Shown here: positions 1-9,968 of the stretch, in pieces
Position numbering within the stretch: the stretch's first letter is position 1
Layout: the number at the start of each line of letters is the position of its first letter
DNA from: Symbiodinium natans
Lineage: Eukaryota; Sar; Dinophyceae; Suessiales; Symbiodiniaceae
Direction: 5' to 3'
Assembly (NCBI GenBank): GCA_905221605.1
Contig: CAJNDS010001280.1
Span: 312,001 to 376,000 of the forward strand
DNA length: 64,000 nucleotides
Position numbers and translations under genes: made by a program
The notes under the pieces: model-generated
Databases searched by the model: none
Told to the model about the DNA's origin: nothing
Seen by the model: the letters and a program-made list of their open reading frames with translations, nothing else

Positions 1-1140
1 GTATGCACATGCATGAACAAAGGGGCAGGAGCCTCCCCTTGTGCAGCGGCCAATCTGCCACTGGACACACAGCCCTTTCTTCTCAGATCCCACTTGGATC
101 TCTTTCACGAAGGTGATGTGTCTCCCTGGAGCGCCCTTGGGCTTACCGCCCTTTTCTTTGCCCCGGCCCTGGCCCTTGCCGAGGCCTTTCCATTGGCCGA
201 CCTGCTTCCCCTTGCCTTTGAGATCGGGGCCGCGGGGGATGAACAAGGCTTTCGGACGAGCCTGCAGCAAGGTGCTAAGCTCACCTCTGATTTCAGTGAA
301 CTCATGCAACGCGTCATTCAAGCTCCAAGCTTTCTCACTGACTAAAGAATGGATGCTCTGCCAAATCCGACAATCTGCCTGTTGCGCTTCTAGGATTGTC
401 GGTGCACGCAGGCCTGATGTTGGGTCGAAACGCTGGGACACAAGCTGGACGAACTTGCAGCTGTAGGCTTTAAGGCGGGCAAGGTGAGCAGAGCCAACCA
501 TGGCCAACGCAACGTCATGCACTGCCAAGATTCGCTGGATGCCACTGATACCCATATTGGCATCGGTCACTTCGATTGTAGGCGGATCATCAAGGAGCAA
601 GCTGGAAAGACCCAGCATTTCGAGCTTGGGCTGTTTGTGGGGTCTGGCAATTAACAACTCCGAAGCTTTCTCTTCCGTCATGCGATGTTTCCAAGCTATC
701 CATTTATACTCCGAACGTGCCTCTTGATGAGCTGCGAGGGAAATCAGCCTCAAAGAGGGTAGAGTAGATGGATTCAAGACCTCACTTGGGTAATTTGCAA
801 GGAATTGGCGCTTCATTTCGGACAGCTTCGTGGATGCAATTTTGGGAGCAAAACTCTCTACCCATGTCTCCAAAGTAGGATCTGCGTTGACAGGGGCCGG
901 TAGAGCACTAGAGGAACTGGATGTTTGCATGCCCGCCCACGCTGCTTTGATCTGGGCTATCTGCAACCGAGACAAAATCTGACCTGGGAAGATCTCGGGG
1001 ATGGCTCCCTCAACTTCTGCCTGAGTTTCAACAACGTGTTTGAACGCCGAGGCTGTCCAGCCCCCTTCCGTGGCCACTTTGATGACCTCTGCTGCCAAGC
1101 CTTCCTTCGCCAGTGCACTCTCCAACTCGGAATCAGCCAT
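1..1140 (-). CDS. Gag-like protein with C-terminal CCCH zinc finger (partial)
   Basis: The frame is open for 380 codons from an ATG at 1140 to the window edge without a stop. The N-terminal two thirds is helix-rich and not recognised. Residues about 295-345 are a glycine/lysine-rich basic linker. Near residues 359-377 is a C-X7-C-X5-C-X3-H pattern (key segment GLCVQWQIGRC then SCPFVH), a CCCH zinc finger. The Gag of the complete element (22458-21235) has the same plan: a proline-arginine-glycine turn, a basic linker, then C-X7-C-X4-C-X3-H. The likely role is nucleic-acid binding and packaging of the retroelement RNA. The C-terminus is outside the window, so whether a readthrough stop follows here too cannot be seen. 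Confidence 0.75.
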   Translation of the reverse strand, partial: MADSELESALAKEGLAAEVIKVATEGGWTASAFKHVVETQAEVEGAIPEIFPGQILSRLQIAQIKAAWAGMQTSSSSSALPAPVNADPTLETWVESFAPKIASTKLSEMKRQFLANYPSEVLNPSTLPSLRLISLAAHQEARSEYKWIAWKHRMTEEKASELLIARPHKQPKLEMLGLSSLLLDDPPTIEVTDANMGISGIQRILAVHDVALAMVGSAHLARLKAYSCKFVQLVSQRFDPTSGLRAPTILEAQQADCRIWQSIHSLVSEKAWSLNDALHEFTEIRGELSTLLQARPKALFIPRGPDLKGKGKQVGQWKGLGKGQGRGKEKGGKPKGAPGRHITFVKEIQVGSEKKGLCVQWQIGRCTRGGSCPFVHACAY

Positions 1141-1509
1141 TACATGCAAGATACCGCAGGGCTAATGTTGGTGTTTAGCGCTAGACCAATATGTGATTCT
1201 TAGATAGGAAGACAAAGCTTTGTTCTCGTGAGCTAGATGAGCATGCTAAGCAACGAATCTGACATGTACGAGACTTCCTGGGCATCTTCTGAATACCACG
1301 TGAAACTCTTGCAAGACGCTACACTCCTAAAGATCTTTCCTTGGGGATTTGCTAGCCCAATCGAGCGCCTGCCTGCAGAAACACCAAAAGCATGTCAAGA
1401 TCATAGCAACAATCTAACCCTTGGTGGACATGTGCAACATGACAGCCTGCTGTTTCATTGATGCATACGCAAAACAACAACCACACTTTTCTGACTCGAA
1501 CATTCCAGC

Positions 1510-3540
1510 TCACTCCTCGGAACAACAAGATAAAGCTGCCAAGCATGCACTGCGTCTGCACAACCGACACGAAGATGGCACTGACGTGTGGATCATGAGC
1601 CGATCGGCCGGAAGAGTGGCACCACACTTTGCACGCATATATGTCCCATTGACAAGAGTGCCTGACAAAGCATCTGAAGGGCAGAGCACATGCAACACCG
1701 CGGTGCAGGAGCCCAGCAAGAATTCCTCAGGCTCACCTAAGTCGTGCTCTTCGGCCGGGGGTGCCGAAGGTTCCTCCTCGCTCTCATCTGAAGATCCTGG
1801 GTCGGAGTGGTACACGAGATCTTTGTCCAGCGCCTCTATATCTGGATCAGGGGTGACTATTTGATTTTCTGCGACCTCCCAACTCCCATTACTGCTTTGA
1901 AGCAAATCGTCACTGCCATCAAGTTGAAACGAGAACCACTGGAAGGGTTCAAACTCGTAGTCCTTAGAGAAGGCTTCCGGCGGGATGTACGCTGGTGTCA
2001 AGGGCTGCTGCCCTCCTCTGTGCTGGGGGACCAAAAATCGGAAGCCTGTGCGGATGCTATCACGAATGCAAGATTGGCACCGAAGCATGCCATGAACATC
2101 ATCACGGGAATAAAGAGCGGAGCTGCTTATGCGGTGGTGCCCTTGACGCTTCCTATCAACCTCATCAACATTGACTTGAAGGGACATGGAAAGCATAGTG
2201 GCTTTGAGACTGTGCACTGTGAAATTGAGGGGCGGTACCTCTGGTGGTGCGGACGCCCAAGGCATGAGGAGAAAATGCCTCAACGACCTCAGCGCCTCAG
2301 CATAGCTCATAGCTTGCAGGGGCAACATGAAGCTGTCGCCTTGCACTGCTGGAAGCAAGAACGATGGAAGCCACGAATCTGGGTGGTTTCGAACATGCAT
2401 TGTAGCTAGCCTGTCAAGGGCATGCAGGTATTTGCTAACCCAAGAATGCGTCCCACGAGACAGAATACCTGACGCAAGGATGCCCCAGGGCTGCCCGGTG
2501 TGACATGTTTTGGTCGCATAACACGTACCACGAAGGACATGTAAATCAAAAGATAATGAACTCCACTCCACACGTTGAAGATCTGCAAATCGCAATGAAC
2601 CCCAGGCAGCAACCAAAAAACCACCAAGCACAACCACTTCAAGGAATGATGCCTGCTTCATCAAGATGCGTCTTTCCCACAGCTGGAGCACCCAAGTGGG
2701 TAGTGGGAAACTCTCACGGCGTTCACGAGGAATTTTTGACTTCAGAAAAGAATCAATCACTTTTTCATACGCGCACGATAAGATTGTACATTCTGCGACT
2801 TTGCATAGCCAACGAAGTGCTTTGATTGTCATGCAACAGCTTGAACCCAGAGTAGGGTCTCCATGCTTCTCAAGGGACATGGTGACTAGTATGTCTGCCA
2901 TCATAACACTATCAAGATTGCCAAAACAGAGGCCTAGCCCTTCAAGGTTCGCCACAAAGTGTGACCAAGCTGCCAGGTAACGGAGCACCGTGTTCGTGGC
3001 ATACCCGGAAAGAATTCGCGAGGTGTGATGACTGGCAAATTCGGAGCACTGAATCTGCTTGAACAATCCACTACAATCACCCATAAAAACAAGCACACCC
3101 CAAAACAGTGACAAGGCCATCTGGGAGAAACCTGCAATCTGCTGGAACTTGGGATGGTGGGGATCGGCCGCCTTTGCTGGCTTTCGCTTCGGGGAAGCTT
3201 TCAAGAGAAACGATGAAGTACTTTGCCGCTGTTGGTTGGATTCTGCGAAGGACTGCCGAAACCTGGCAAAGTGTCTGGCTGATTCTTCTTCAGCATCGGA
3301 ATCACAATTGCTCCTGCTGGATGCCGCAACAGGAACGGGCAGAGGTTGCCCGGCACGTGGAACTGGCTCAATGCGTCGTCCCTGGGAGTACAAAGGCTGG
3401 GCAAGACCTGCCGCCGGCAGAGGGGGAGCGGTTCCTTTAGGTTTGTCAACTGGTAGCGCAAGCCCCCCCAGGGGTGGTGGTGCACACTTGCTCTTTGCTT
3501 TACTGAAGTGCTTATCATCAGGATCCGTCGGGCGTTTCAT
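1510..3540 (-). CDS. tyrosine recombinase of YR retroelement 1
   Basis: 676 codons from an ATG at 3540, 11 nt after the stop of the small upstream ORF. Residues 1-130 are proline/serine-rich and probably disordered. The catalytic domain spans about residues 270-480. Candidate catalytic residues are R317 (in SLRFADLQR), H443 and K446 (VHSLK), H468/H469 (QGHHR) and Y477 (LYSRDD), matching the Arg, His/Lys, His, Tyr order of the phage-integrase family. The recombinase at 24995-22833 shares the HSLK and YSRD motifs. An acidic stretch and a cysteine-containing C-terminal tail (CRLCRR) follow the domain. The expected role is integration of a circular cDNA intermediate. The ORF has no internal stop. 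A free-standing Crypton-type gene is the alternative, but the adjacent CCCH Gag argues for a retroelement. Confidence 0.8.
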   Translation of the reverse strand: MKRPTDPDDKHFSKAKSKCAPPPLGGLALPVDKPKGTAPPLPAAGLAQPLYSQGRRIEPVPRAGQPLPVPVAASSRSNCDSDAEEESARHFARFRQSFAESNQQRQSTSSFLLKASPKRKPAKAADPHHPKFQQIAGFSQMALSLFWGVLVFMGDCSGLFKQIQCSEFASHHTSRILSGYATNTVLRYLAAWSHFVANLEGLGLCFGNLDSVMMADILVTMSLEKHGDPTLGSSCCMTIKALRWLCKVAECTILSCAYEKVIDSFLKSKIPRERRESFPLPTWVLQLWERRILMKQASFLEVVVLGGFLVAAWGSLRFADLQRVEWSSLSFDLHVLRGTCYATKTCHTGQPWGILASGILSRGTHSWVSKYLHALDRLATMHVRNHPDSWLPSFLLPAVQGDSFMLPLQAMSYAEALRSLRHFLLMPWASAPPEVPPLNFTVHSLKATMLSMSLQVNVDEVDRKRQGHHRISSSALYSRDDVHGMLRCQSCIRDSIRTGFRFLVPQHRGGQQPLTPAYIPPEAFSKDYEFEPFQWFSFQLDGSDDLLQSSNGSWEVAENQIVTPDPDIEALDKDLVYHSDPGSSDESEEEPSAPPAEEHDLGEPEEFLLGSCTAVLHVLCPSDALSGTLVNGTYMRAKCGATLPADRLMIHTSVPSSCRLCRRSACLAALSCCSEE

Positions 3541-3551
3541 CCTGCAACCCT

Positions 3552-3857
3552 CTAGTCTTCAATCAAGCTTTGCCAAAAACCTGGAGGCCTTGGGAAGCTG
3601 TTCTGAACTGCACGCACAAGAAAGCTGAAGCAACTCTCAAGGTGCAAGAGCCGAACCGAAAGGCAGCCTATGCTAGAGGTGCTTCTCTGGCCACGCAGGT
3701 CCCGGCGAACCCTCTGATCTTCCTGCTCAATACGATGCAAGCGCTGCTCCAAAAAAGCCGTATAAGATCTAAGATGCTCAATCTGGCTGTGCAACTCGTG
3801 GATTTGCAACTGCAGCTGTGCCGGCGAACTGTCAAGTCGGGCACACGACTCTTCCAT
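3552..3857 (-). CDS. small coiled-coil ORF upstream of recombinase
   Basis: About 101 codons from an ATG at 3857. The frame stays open upstream to about 3992 but without another ATG. Residues 10-55 show leucine/isoleucine heptads (LQLQIHELHSQIEHLRSY and onward), so a coiled coil is likely. The stop lies 11 nt before the recombinase ATG. The complete YR element also has a small ORF placed immediately before its recombinase, so this looks like a regular element gene. I see no sequence similarity between the two small proteins. Function unknown. Confidence 0.5.
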   Translation of the reverse strand: MEESCARLDSSPAQLQLQIHELHSQIEHLRSYTAFLEQRLHRIEQEDQRVRRDLRGQRSTSSIGCLSVRLLHLESCFSFLVRAVQNSFPRPPGFWQSLIED

Positions 3858-4025
3858 GCACTCACTTGTGGAGTGTTCCCGCTCACCCCCGGAGAACGGT
3901 TCAAAACTGGTAGTGTAAAATGCAAAGCTACCGCAAAATATTGTATGACGACCAAAGCAAATGCGACTCACATGCAAGCAAGAATGTGACAAAAAAACTT
4001 GACTTTCTCGCTAGCAAGCACCACT

Positions 4026-4047
4026 CTTGAGCCAAAATGACGCACGA
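4026..4047 (-). promoter_or_regulatory. spliced-leader relic upstream of YR element 1
   Basis: On the minus strand positions 4039-4026 read CATTTTGGCTCAAG, identical to the last 14 nt of the dinoflagellate spliced leader. The preceding 8 nt match only partly (about 17 of 22 overall). It lies about 170 nt upstream of the first ATG of the small ORF. Relic leaders in genomic DNA are known in dinoflagellates as traces of trans-spliced mRNA that was reverse-transcribed and re-inserted. Here it probably marks the 5' end of the element's transcript. Confidence 0.75.
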
Positions 4048-5871
4048 ACATAGTTTATAAAACATACATGAACAAGTACATGATACATTAAGACCGGCCC
4101 AAGGCACTCCATGGTGGTCAGCCAGTGGAGCGGCCCCGAGCGAAAGGTTCTCCGCTCACCCTGGCTTGCAGCTGCGCCCACCTGGATAGATGTTCGCGCG
4201 CAAGCAAAGTCTCAACAGACAGCCAGAGGGGAGGCCACACACGCAAGCTCAAAAGCTTGGGAGACCGCAATCTGGTAAGCAATGGTCCCTCCAGAGCCCA
4301 AGCCAATACGGCAAGGAGATGTGAGGGCTGACATCACTTTTGGCAGCCTGCAAGAGCCCAAGAGCACAGAAAAGGCAACCTACCCGGTCAAAGAGGGGCA
4401 GAGGAGGGAAGACTGGGCAGTCTTACCTAAGACATAACACGATGAACAATCAAGGCAAGACCAGCTCAGAGCACTCCATGGAGGCCAGCCGGTGCAGCCT
4501 TAAGAGACACTCCACTCCACTAGGCTTAGCGCCCAGGAGGGTGTTCCCGCCGACAAGTTGCATCAACCAGCCAGAAGGAAGGTCAATGCGCGTTAGTAGC
4601 AACCGGTTCCACTGTGGGAAACGCCAGTCCTTGCACATAGCGGAGCAGTGAACCTTAGGGTTTGCCATGTGTCTTTGCCAGCGGTGTGATGGGTCGGAGC
4701 AGTCCCTCTGCCTTGCCGTGCGTTCCAGTTTGAAGTGCACTTCTTCTTTTCACTGCCGGAACGCAGATTTATCTTCAGAATCGACTTAGTCAACTTAAAA
4801 GTGGAACATATGGATCGGCATGTGTTTCCCATCTGACAGGGACTTGGCCTGCTGTCTCTGGCCGGAAATGCAACATCTTAATTCCAAAGACGGAAAGGGA
4901 AAACTAAGAATTTTGCGCCTTTCTGAAGGATGGCAAGGAAGCAGGCAAGCAACCACAAGTCTAATGTGCAAGAAAAAGGGGTGGGTGAAAACGAAAGGTT
5001 CCCAAAGAACCACCGTTGCAGCTGCAAGCTGCATGCTACATGTTGCACCAATGTAGCACGCCAAACATACGTGAGCAAGCACACAAACCGTTAGTTTGCT
5101 GTCAGAGGCTTTGTTTCCGCAAGATTGCGTACGTCTTTAAGTACTGCACGTTGCACTAAGCAATGACCACAACCCTAAACTGGAGCAGACCCTTGCACAC
5201 AACCCTGGAGCACGCCGATGACCACGCGAACTTGCACACTATATTGAAAGGAGCAGCGTGCAAACTGTACCTCCACGGCGACTTTTACTTTTACGAGCAT
5301 TAGTACCGCCAACAAGCAAGCAAAAGGAGCGCCAGAGCATTGCACAAAAGCGGCGCGCGAACATGAAAACACATTGTCTGAAGCCAGACGGGCCACCTGG
5401 TCACGGGGCCAGTTTGGCCTCCGGTTAGGGGTCAGTTTGGGGTGAAAGCGTGCTGGTCAACTTCATGTTCAGAAGCTGTTCTCTGGCCTCTTCCTTTGGA
5501 CGGATGCGGAATCAAGAGCAGTCATTGCTGAAGGTCTTGGTCAAGAACCTGTTGCTGCTCTTACGGCAAAGTCGGACATCTCTTAAGAGCAATCATTGCC
5601 TTCGACTGTAAAAAAAGCCAAAACTGGGCTCTTGACACACGCCAGGTCATCAACTGCTTGCTATTAACGATGTGTGGTCCCTTCTAAGAAATGATGGCCT
5701 TGTTCTAAGGCAGTGTATCGCCGTTCAGGCAAAATTGACCTAGTATGGCAGGCTCAGGGCGTGCTGCGCTCAAGTCTGCGTTATTCCAGGTGGGCGTAAC
5801 CCCAGCATTGCCCAAGCAAACACAACTTTCAGAATGTCGCTGCGCCTTCTAAGTCCTTGCCAGTAAGACAG
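4048..5871. other. no gene recognised; one diverged direct repeat
   Basis: No convincing coding sequence. A 28-nt block beginning GCACTCCATGG at 4104-4131 recurs at 4471-4498 with a few differences (GGTGGTCAGCCAGTG against GGAGGCCAGCCGGTG), and the flanking text is loosely similar. This may be the 5' terminal region of YR element 1, but no partner repeat exists in the window. Confidence 0.4.
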
Positions 5872-5895
5872 GTTGTTTCCGTCAGAAACATTAGC

Positions 5896-6180
5896 CGGGC
5901 GCGGCGTCGCGCGCGGTTAACTTTAACCGCTCAAAACGCCGCGCCGCCCGCAGGGCGGCGCGGCGTCAGCCGCGCCGCTCGAGGCGCCGCGACCTTTTTT
6001 AAGGGGCCTCGCAGCAAGAGCAGTCCGCCGCTCGAGGCGTCACGTCTTCAAAGGAGGCGTACGCAGCCTAACAAACCGGCACCCACAGTCCGCAAGTGGA
6101 AATGCGGCCACCAACACGCCGCTCCAAGGCAGCAATTCCAGGCCACGCCGCTCGATGTGTTACACCCTTAAAGAAGCTGT
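5896..6180. repeat. GC-rich palindromic block and degenerate repeats
   Basis: Two perfect hairpins sit close together: GCGGTTAA/TTAACCGC (5913-5920, 5923-5930, 2-nt loop) and CGCCGCGCCGCCC/GGGCGGCGCGGCG (5937-5949, 5953-5965, 3-nt loop). A motif GCCGCTCGAGGCG or close variants then recurs near 5976, 6029 and 6149. The GC content is far above the flanks. Possibly a fold-back element or an insulator-like structure. Confidence 0.6.
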
Positions 6181-6377
6181 CCCCTGGCCTAGCAAACCCA
6201 CGCAACACAAGACCAAACACTGCCAAACAACCACGTCAAAAACGAAGCCTTGATCTGAACCGACCTGACTTGGATTCCCCAGCCTCACCATGCACCGGAA
6301 TCGACTCCAAAAACGCACAGCTCTTTTTGTACGCGCAAAACTCTGGCAAACTTCTAACAGCTTCTGCTTTCTGCTAG

Positions 6378-8067
6378 CTAGTTCAAGACTCTGATCCCTT
6401 TGTTGTCAAAAATAAGCTCTTCTTCTTCGGGATCGAAAAGTTCGCTTTGAACGTCCTCGCCTTCCGAATACACTGGCTCGTGCTCTTCATCACAGGAAAG
6501 TGAAAGCGGCTGAGGCGATTCTTCTGCAGGAGGCACCAAAACAGCAGCCTCCTCTGCAGATTTCGTTTCAGGGGCAGTGGAAGGCTTTGCCTTTCCCTTT
6601 CCAAAACTAGCCAAGCTTGCCCACGTTACGGAGCCAACGGAAGCACGCTCAAGCTTGCGCATTTCCGCAAAGACTTGAAAAGCATCCGTAAAGGAAAACC
6701 AATGCAAAAACTGAAAGGTGCGCACTCGCTCATGAAGTTGTGTCTCCATTGCCTCAGCCGTAGCAGGAGAAGGCCCGTGGTGTTGATGGGACGCTTGCCG
6801 ACCTCTCTTCGAAAGGTTGCAAAGAACCCATCCAACTTTTGGGTGCCCCCAACCCTGATCTCTTCCACCCATTGTCGCCCATCAAAGATCTTGAGCTTGA
6901 ACTTTCGAGTGAACTCTGGGTGGGGCGGCTTGTGTCGGACGTTGCTGTGCGCCAGTTTCAAATGAGCAAAAGAAGGTCCTCCCAAGGCTCCATTGTACAA
7001 ACATGGCAATGGCTCTTCAGAGTCCAGCTTCTTGTACGCCTTTGCACTGTCTGTGTGACAGACACTGCCAACGGCGATTCGGCTGGCTCCTGCGGAATTC
7101 ACGATCGTATCCTTCAGCTCCTGGATGCTCAAAGGGCCTCCTCCACCTTGTCCGGAAGCCGTCAACTTGTCCGGGAGCTTGTGAATGAAGACTTTCGCAC
7201 TTCCTCTACGAACGATCGCAATGTAACGGAGCCATAGAACCTTAGTGTAAATTGAAGATATCGCAAGCAATACAAACACTTTAACAAACGGACAAAACAA
7301 GGCCGATGAAACCCAGCAACCTTGTCGTCCAAGCCTTTGCTTCTAAAGCTGATCTCATCTAGCTCCACGTCCATCCCAGCACCACCCATCACAAGCTCTT
7401 CATTCATGCGGTCAATGATGGGCGTCAACCATTTGCGAAAATTCCCAAACAAGTCTCTGACAGTGCGGTGATCGACCCCCAGAATGAGACCAGCTTGATC
7501 CGGACTGACATTGATCGGGGACAAGAAGAGCCAAAGAGCACCAACCAAGGATCGAAGTGCCAATTTCTTGTTGAAGAGATCTGCGTCATGTGTCAATGCA
7601 GACTTTGAGCATCTGCAATTTTTTGTCTTGCACCTGTAAGAGGCATGGTCTCCCTTTCCTTCAATCCGCCAATTGGTCTCTTCGCACCATTCACACGGAT
7701 CAAGTCGACCATCATGCATCAAGTCCAAGTCAACACACATCTCCAAGAGCTCAGCAGAAGTCGAACAAAGAATTCCGTCAAGTGAAAAGCGTGTCCACAA
7801 GGAAGATCTGGACAAATTTGCTTGGCGACCTCGTTTTCTTTCGGGACTCTCTTGACGAGGATCCGTGTACGGTCTTGATGGCAAGGATGAGCTGGATCCA
7901 CGACTTTCAAAATGCTGCTGCAAGGCGCTTGCAGGTCGCTTTCTGGGCTTCACCTTTGGTTCTGCACTTTCAATGGGTGAGTCTTCTTCCCGAGCCCTGG
8001 ACTGACGACTTTTCGGCCAAGATTTGGGCTGAGAACAGACTCGTCTGTCTCTTCCTGCAGATCCCAT
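6378..8067 (-). pseudogene. ISXO2/IS1595-like DDE transposase, one intron, one frameshift
   Basis: Exon 1 runs from an ATG at 8067 to 7321, an 80-nt intron occupies 7320-7241, and exon 2 runs from 7240 to the stop at 6378. Exon 1 carries a basic N-terminal region, a zinc-ribbon-like segment (CEWC, then CKTKNCRC), a helix-turn-helix-like part, and the first catalytic Asp in VELDEISFRS. Exon 2 carries the second Asp in VCHTDSAKAY and the family block GTQKLDGFFATFRREV with a third acidic residue. Joining at the intron restores a continuous frame. Near 6772-6785 the frame must shift by one nucleotide to continue into a conserved-looking C-terminal segment and an acidic tail ending at 6378. This is a single-base lesion or a sequencing error. 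The family is mostly bacterial insertion sequences and related eukaryotic transposons. No terminal inverted repeats were located. Confidence 0.7.
7241..7320 (-). other. 80-nt GT-AG intron in the transposase gene
   Basis: On the minus strand exon 1 ends GACGACAAG, the intron begins GTTGCTGGG and ends ACACTAAG, and exon 2 begins GTTCTATGG. Removing it joins two frames at a codon boundary (phase 0). The sequence AAGGTT occurs at both exon/intron borders, the short flanking direct repeat often seen at dinoflagellate introns. Confidence 0.7.
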
Positions 8068-8139
8068 GGTTACTTGTTTCCAGCTTCCCACCGAGCGCTG
8101 ATTGCAGTTCTTGCCATGATCCAAATTGCTGCAAATCAA

Positions 8140-8726
8140 AATGCATCAAATCAAAAGAAGCAAATGCTCAATCCGCTTCAAGAGAGAAAAGGTCAGGCAA
8201 TCTCAATTCTCATGTTAAGTTAGAAAAAAAACATGGGTAGAGTTTCTGCATGCCCAACCTCCCTTCTCTTCAGGGTCATTTCCTCCCTCACATTGGCCAA
8301 AAGAGGGCGATTTGGGCCTCCGCCCCGCCCCCTTTCAGGCAATGTGAAGGACAGACACAGATTTTTCAGTTTGAAAAAAAAATAAAATAATAAATTCTGA
8401 TAAAAACATTTTGGACAAATTGAAATGGTAAAGAACATTTTCAAAAAACAAAAAATGTCTGGTGTCTTTGAAGAAGACAAAATAAAAAAAATGCAACTTT
8501 GTTTTGAAGTGATCGTTGATTAAACTTGTTTGAATTAATCAGGTTTCTGTTATTGTGTTTGTTTGTCTTGTCTGGATTTCTTTGAACGGTTTTGTTTTGG
8601 TGTAAATCCTAAACAGTTGGAAACAAGTTTTTTGTTCTTGTAAAGCAGTTAGTGATCTGAAAAAAATTCAGTTTTGAAATCACTTGGTTTTTATTGTGTT
8701 ATGAACATCGCTCTAAAGGTGTATCG
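8140..8726. other. AT-rich intergenic stretch
   Basis: No gene seen. Positions 8340-8700 are rich in A and T homopolymer runs, unlike the rest of the left half. A short pyrimidine-rich patch (CCGCCCCGCCCCC) lies near 8320. Confidence 0.5.
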
Positions 8727-8851
8727 TTTGAAGCGGCTAATTTGTAGATTTAAGAGACATCCTCTTAAGGTTGTCTCAAGTGGAGCGGCTGTAAAGATGG
8801 CACACCTTCTAACAGTGCAGCATTTGAAGTGGCAAGATTAGCCGCTTCAAA
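8727..8851. repeat. MITE-like element with 15-bp perfect inverted ends
   Basis: TTTGAAGCGGCTAAT at 8727-8741 is the exact reverse complement of 8837-8851. Inside, a third copy of the arm at 8821-8833 (one mismatch) forms a 13-bp stem with 8841-8853, and GAGACA/TGTCTC near 8755-8778 gives another small stem. No coding capacity. The following stretch (8852-9130) holds nothing I recognise. Confidence 0.6.
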
Positions 8852-9427
8852 TGCCGCGCCCGCCAAACATTATCCTGCTAAAGGTGCAGCTGATCGTCTT
8901 TTCCAGGCCACCCCATCGTCTCAGGCTGCCTGGCCACCTGCATTTGGCCGAGCGCGTCGCAGTTCCTCCACTTCCCACCAGGCCGCTACATCGGATGCTA
9001 ACCTCTTGGGTGGATCTGCAAACTTGGGGGGAGTCCTTATAGGCCCTGAAGAATGCCTTGTAGGTTCTTCTCGGCAGAACTTCACGAGTTTTTCCAGCGA
9101 GCCTTAGGCGTTGACGAATCCAGTACGATTACTGTGGGGGGCTGGAGGGGTGTAGTTAATTTTGCGGGCCAAATGGACCCCCTAAACTAGGACCCCCAGG
9201 CCCCCTTTCCTGGCACGACCTCGATGCTCAGATTCGGTTGCTGAAAAGCAAAAAGAGGTGCGTTCCAGTGGCTTTCAAACATCTTTGAAGATGATGAAAA
9301 AAGCAGCTTGAAACAATGGCCAAGGAATCCGGCAAATCTTCCAACACTCCATCGTTTAGAAGTGCTTTGAACAATGGTCAGGAAGCGCGTCTTCTCCGTG
9401 AAAAGCTCCTCTTGACCTCCCAAGTCC

Positions 9428-9968
9428 GCGATTTGAAATTGCTTGAAACAAGCGTTTTTGAAAGCCTCTGACAGTGCCGTTTGGACAGAAATCAACTGCA
9501 GGACGAGACGAGTTCAACTGTACTGCTGAGACGTCCATGTTGCGCGCGACGCCCAAGCCGAACCGTTTTGAAAAGGCAAAGTGTCTTTCCACAATGTGAA
9601 TAAGTGCGAGCGAAGCGAGCGAAACACCGGAGTACATTTGACACGTGTTTTGTTCTCAGAGCTTGTTTTTTGATGGTTTTACATTTGGATCGCTTACTTT
9701 TGTTGAGGTTTTGCTTGTGCTGTTTTTTTTCAACTTACTTTTTTGATAAATAATTTTAAGGTTCCTTTCTGCAGACCAACTATTGCAATTCTTTGGCAAA
9801 CAACAAACATCTGCAGAAATTTCTTGGGATCACTTTGCAAGTTCGAGACACTTATGGTTCAAAGTATCAAAGTAGTTTTAAGACATCCGGTTTTGGGTTT
9901 TTTTTTTCTGCCCAAGTAGTGTTGAGACACCTTTGAGCTCGATCTGACTTAAAATGGCGCAAGACACC
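9428..9968 (+). repeat. left inverted arm of the 3.1-kb unit
   Basis: Starts GCGATTTGAAATTGCTTG and ends CGCAAGACACC. It is the reverse complement of 11592-12131 with very few differences. It contains a GCGAGCGAAGCGAGCG-type mini-palindrome near 9605-9625. Confidence 0.8.

Larger units (their letters stand above)
1..4047 (-). mobile_element. YR retroelement 1, 5' part (cut by window edge)
   Basis: Read on the minus strand this stretch runs: spliced-leader relic (4047-4026), small coiled-coil ORF (3857-3552), tyrosine recombinase (3540-1510), a 369-nt gap in which I see no gene (1509-1141), then a Gag-like ORF (1140 to the left edge). The same order is seen in the complete element at 16069-25660, where Gag is followed by methyltransferase, reverse transcriptase and RNase H. 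The missing part would lie left of the window. No terminal repeat was recognised to the right of 4047, so the 5' boundary is uncertain. Confidence 0.75.
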
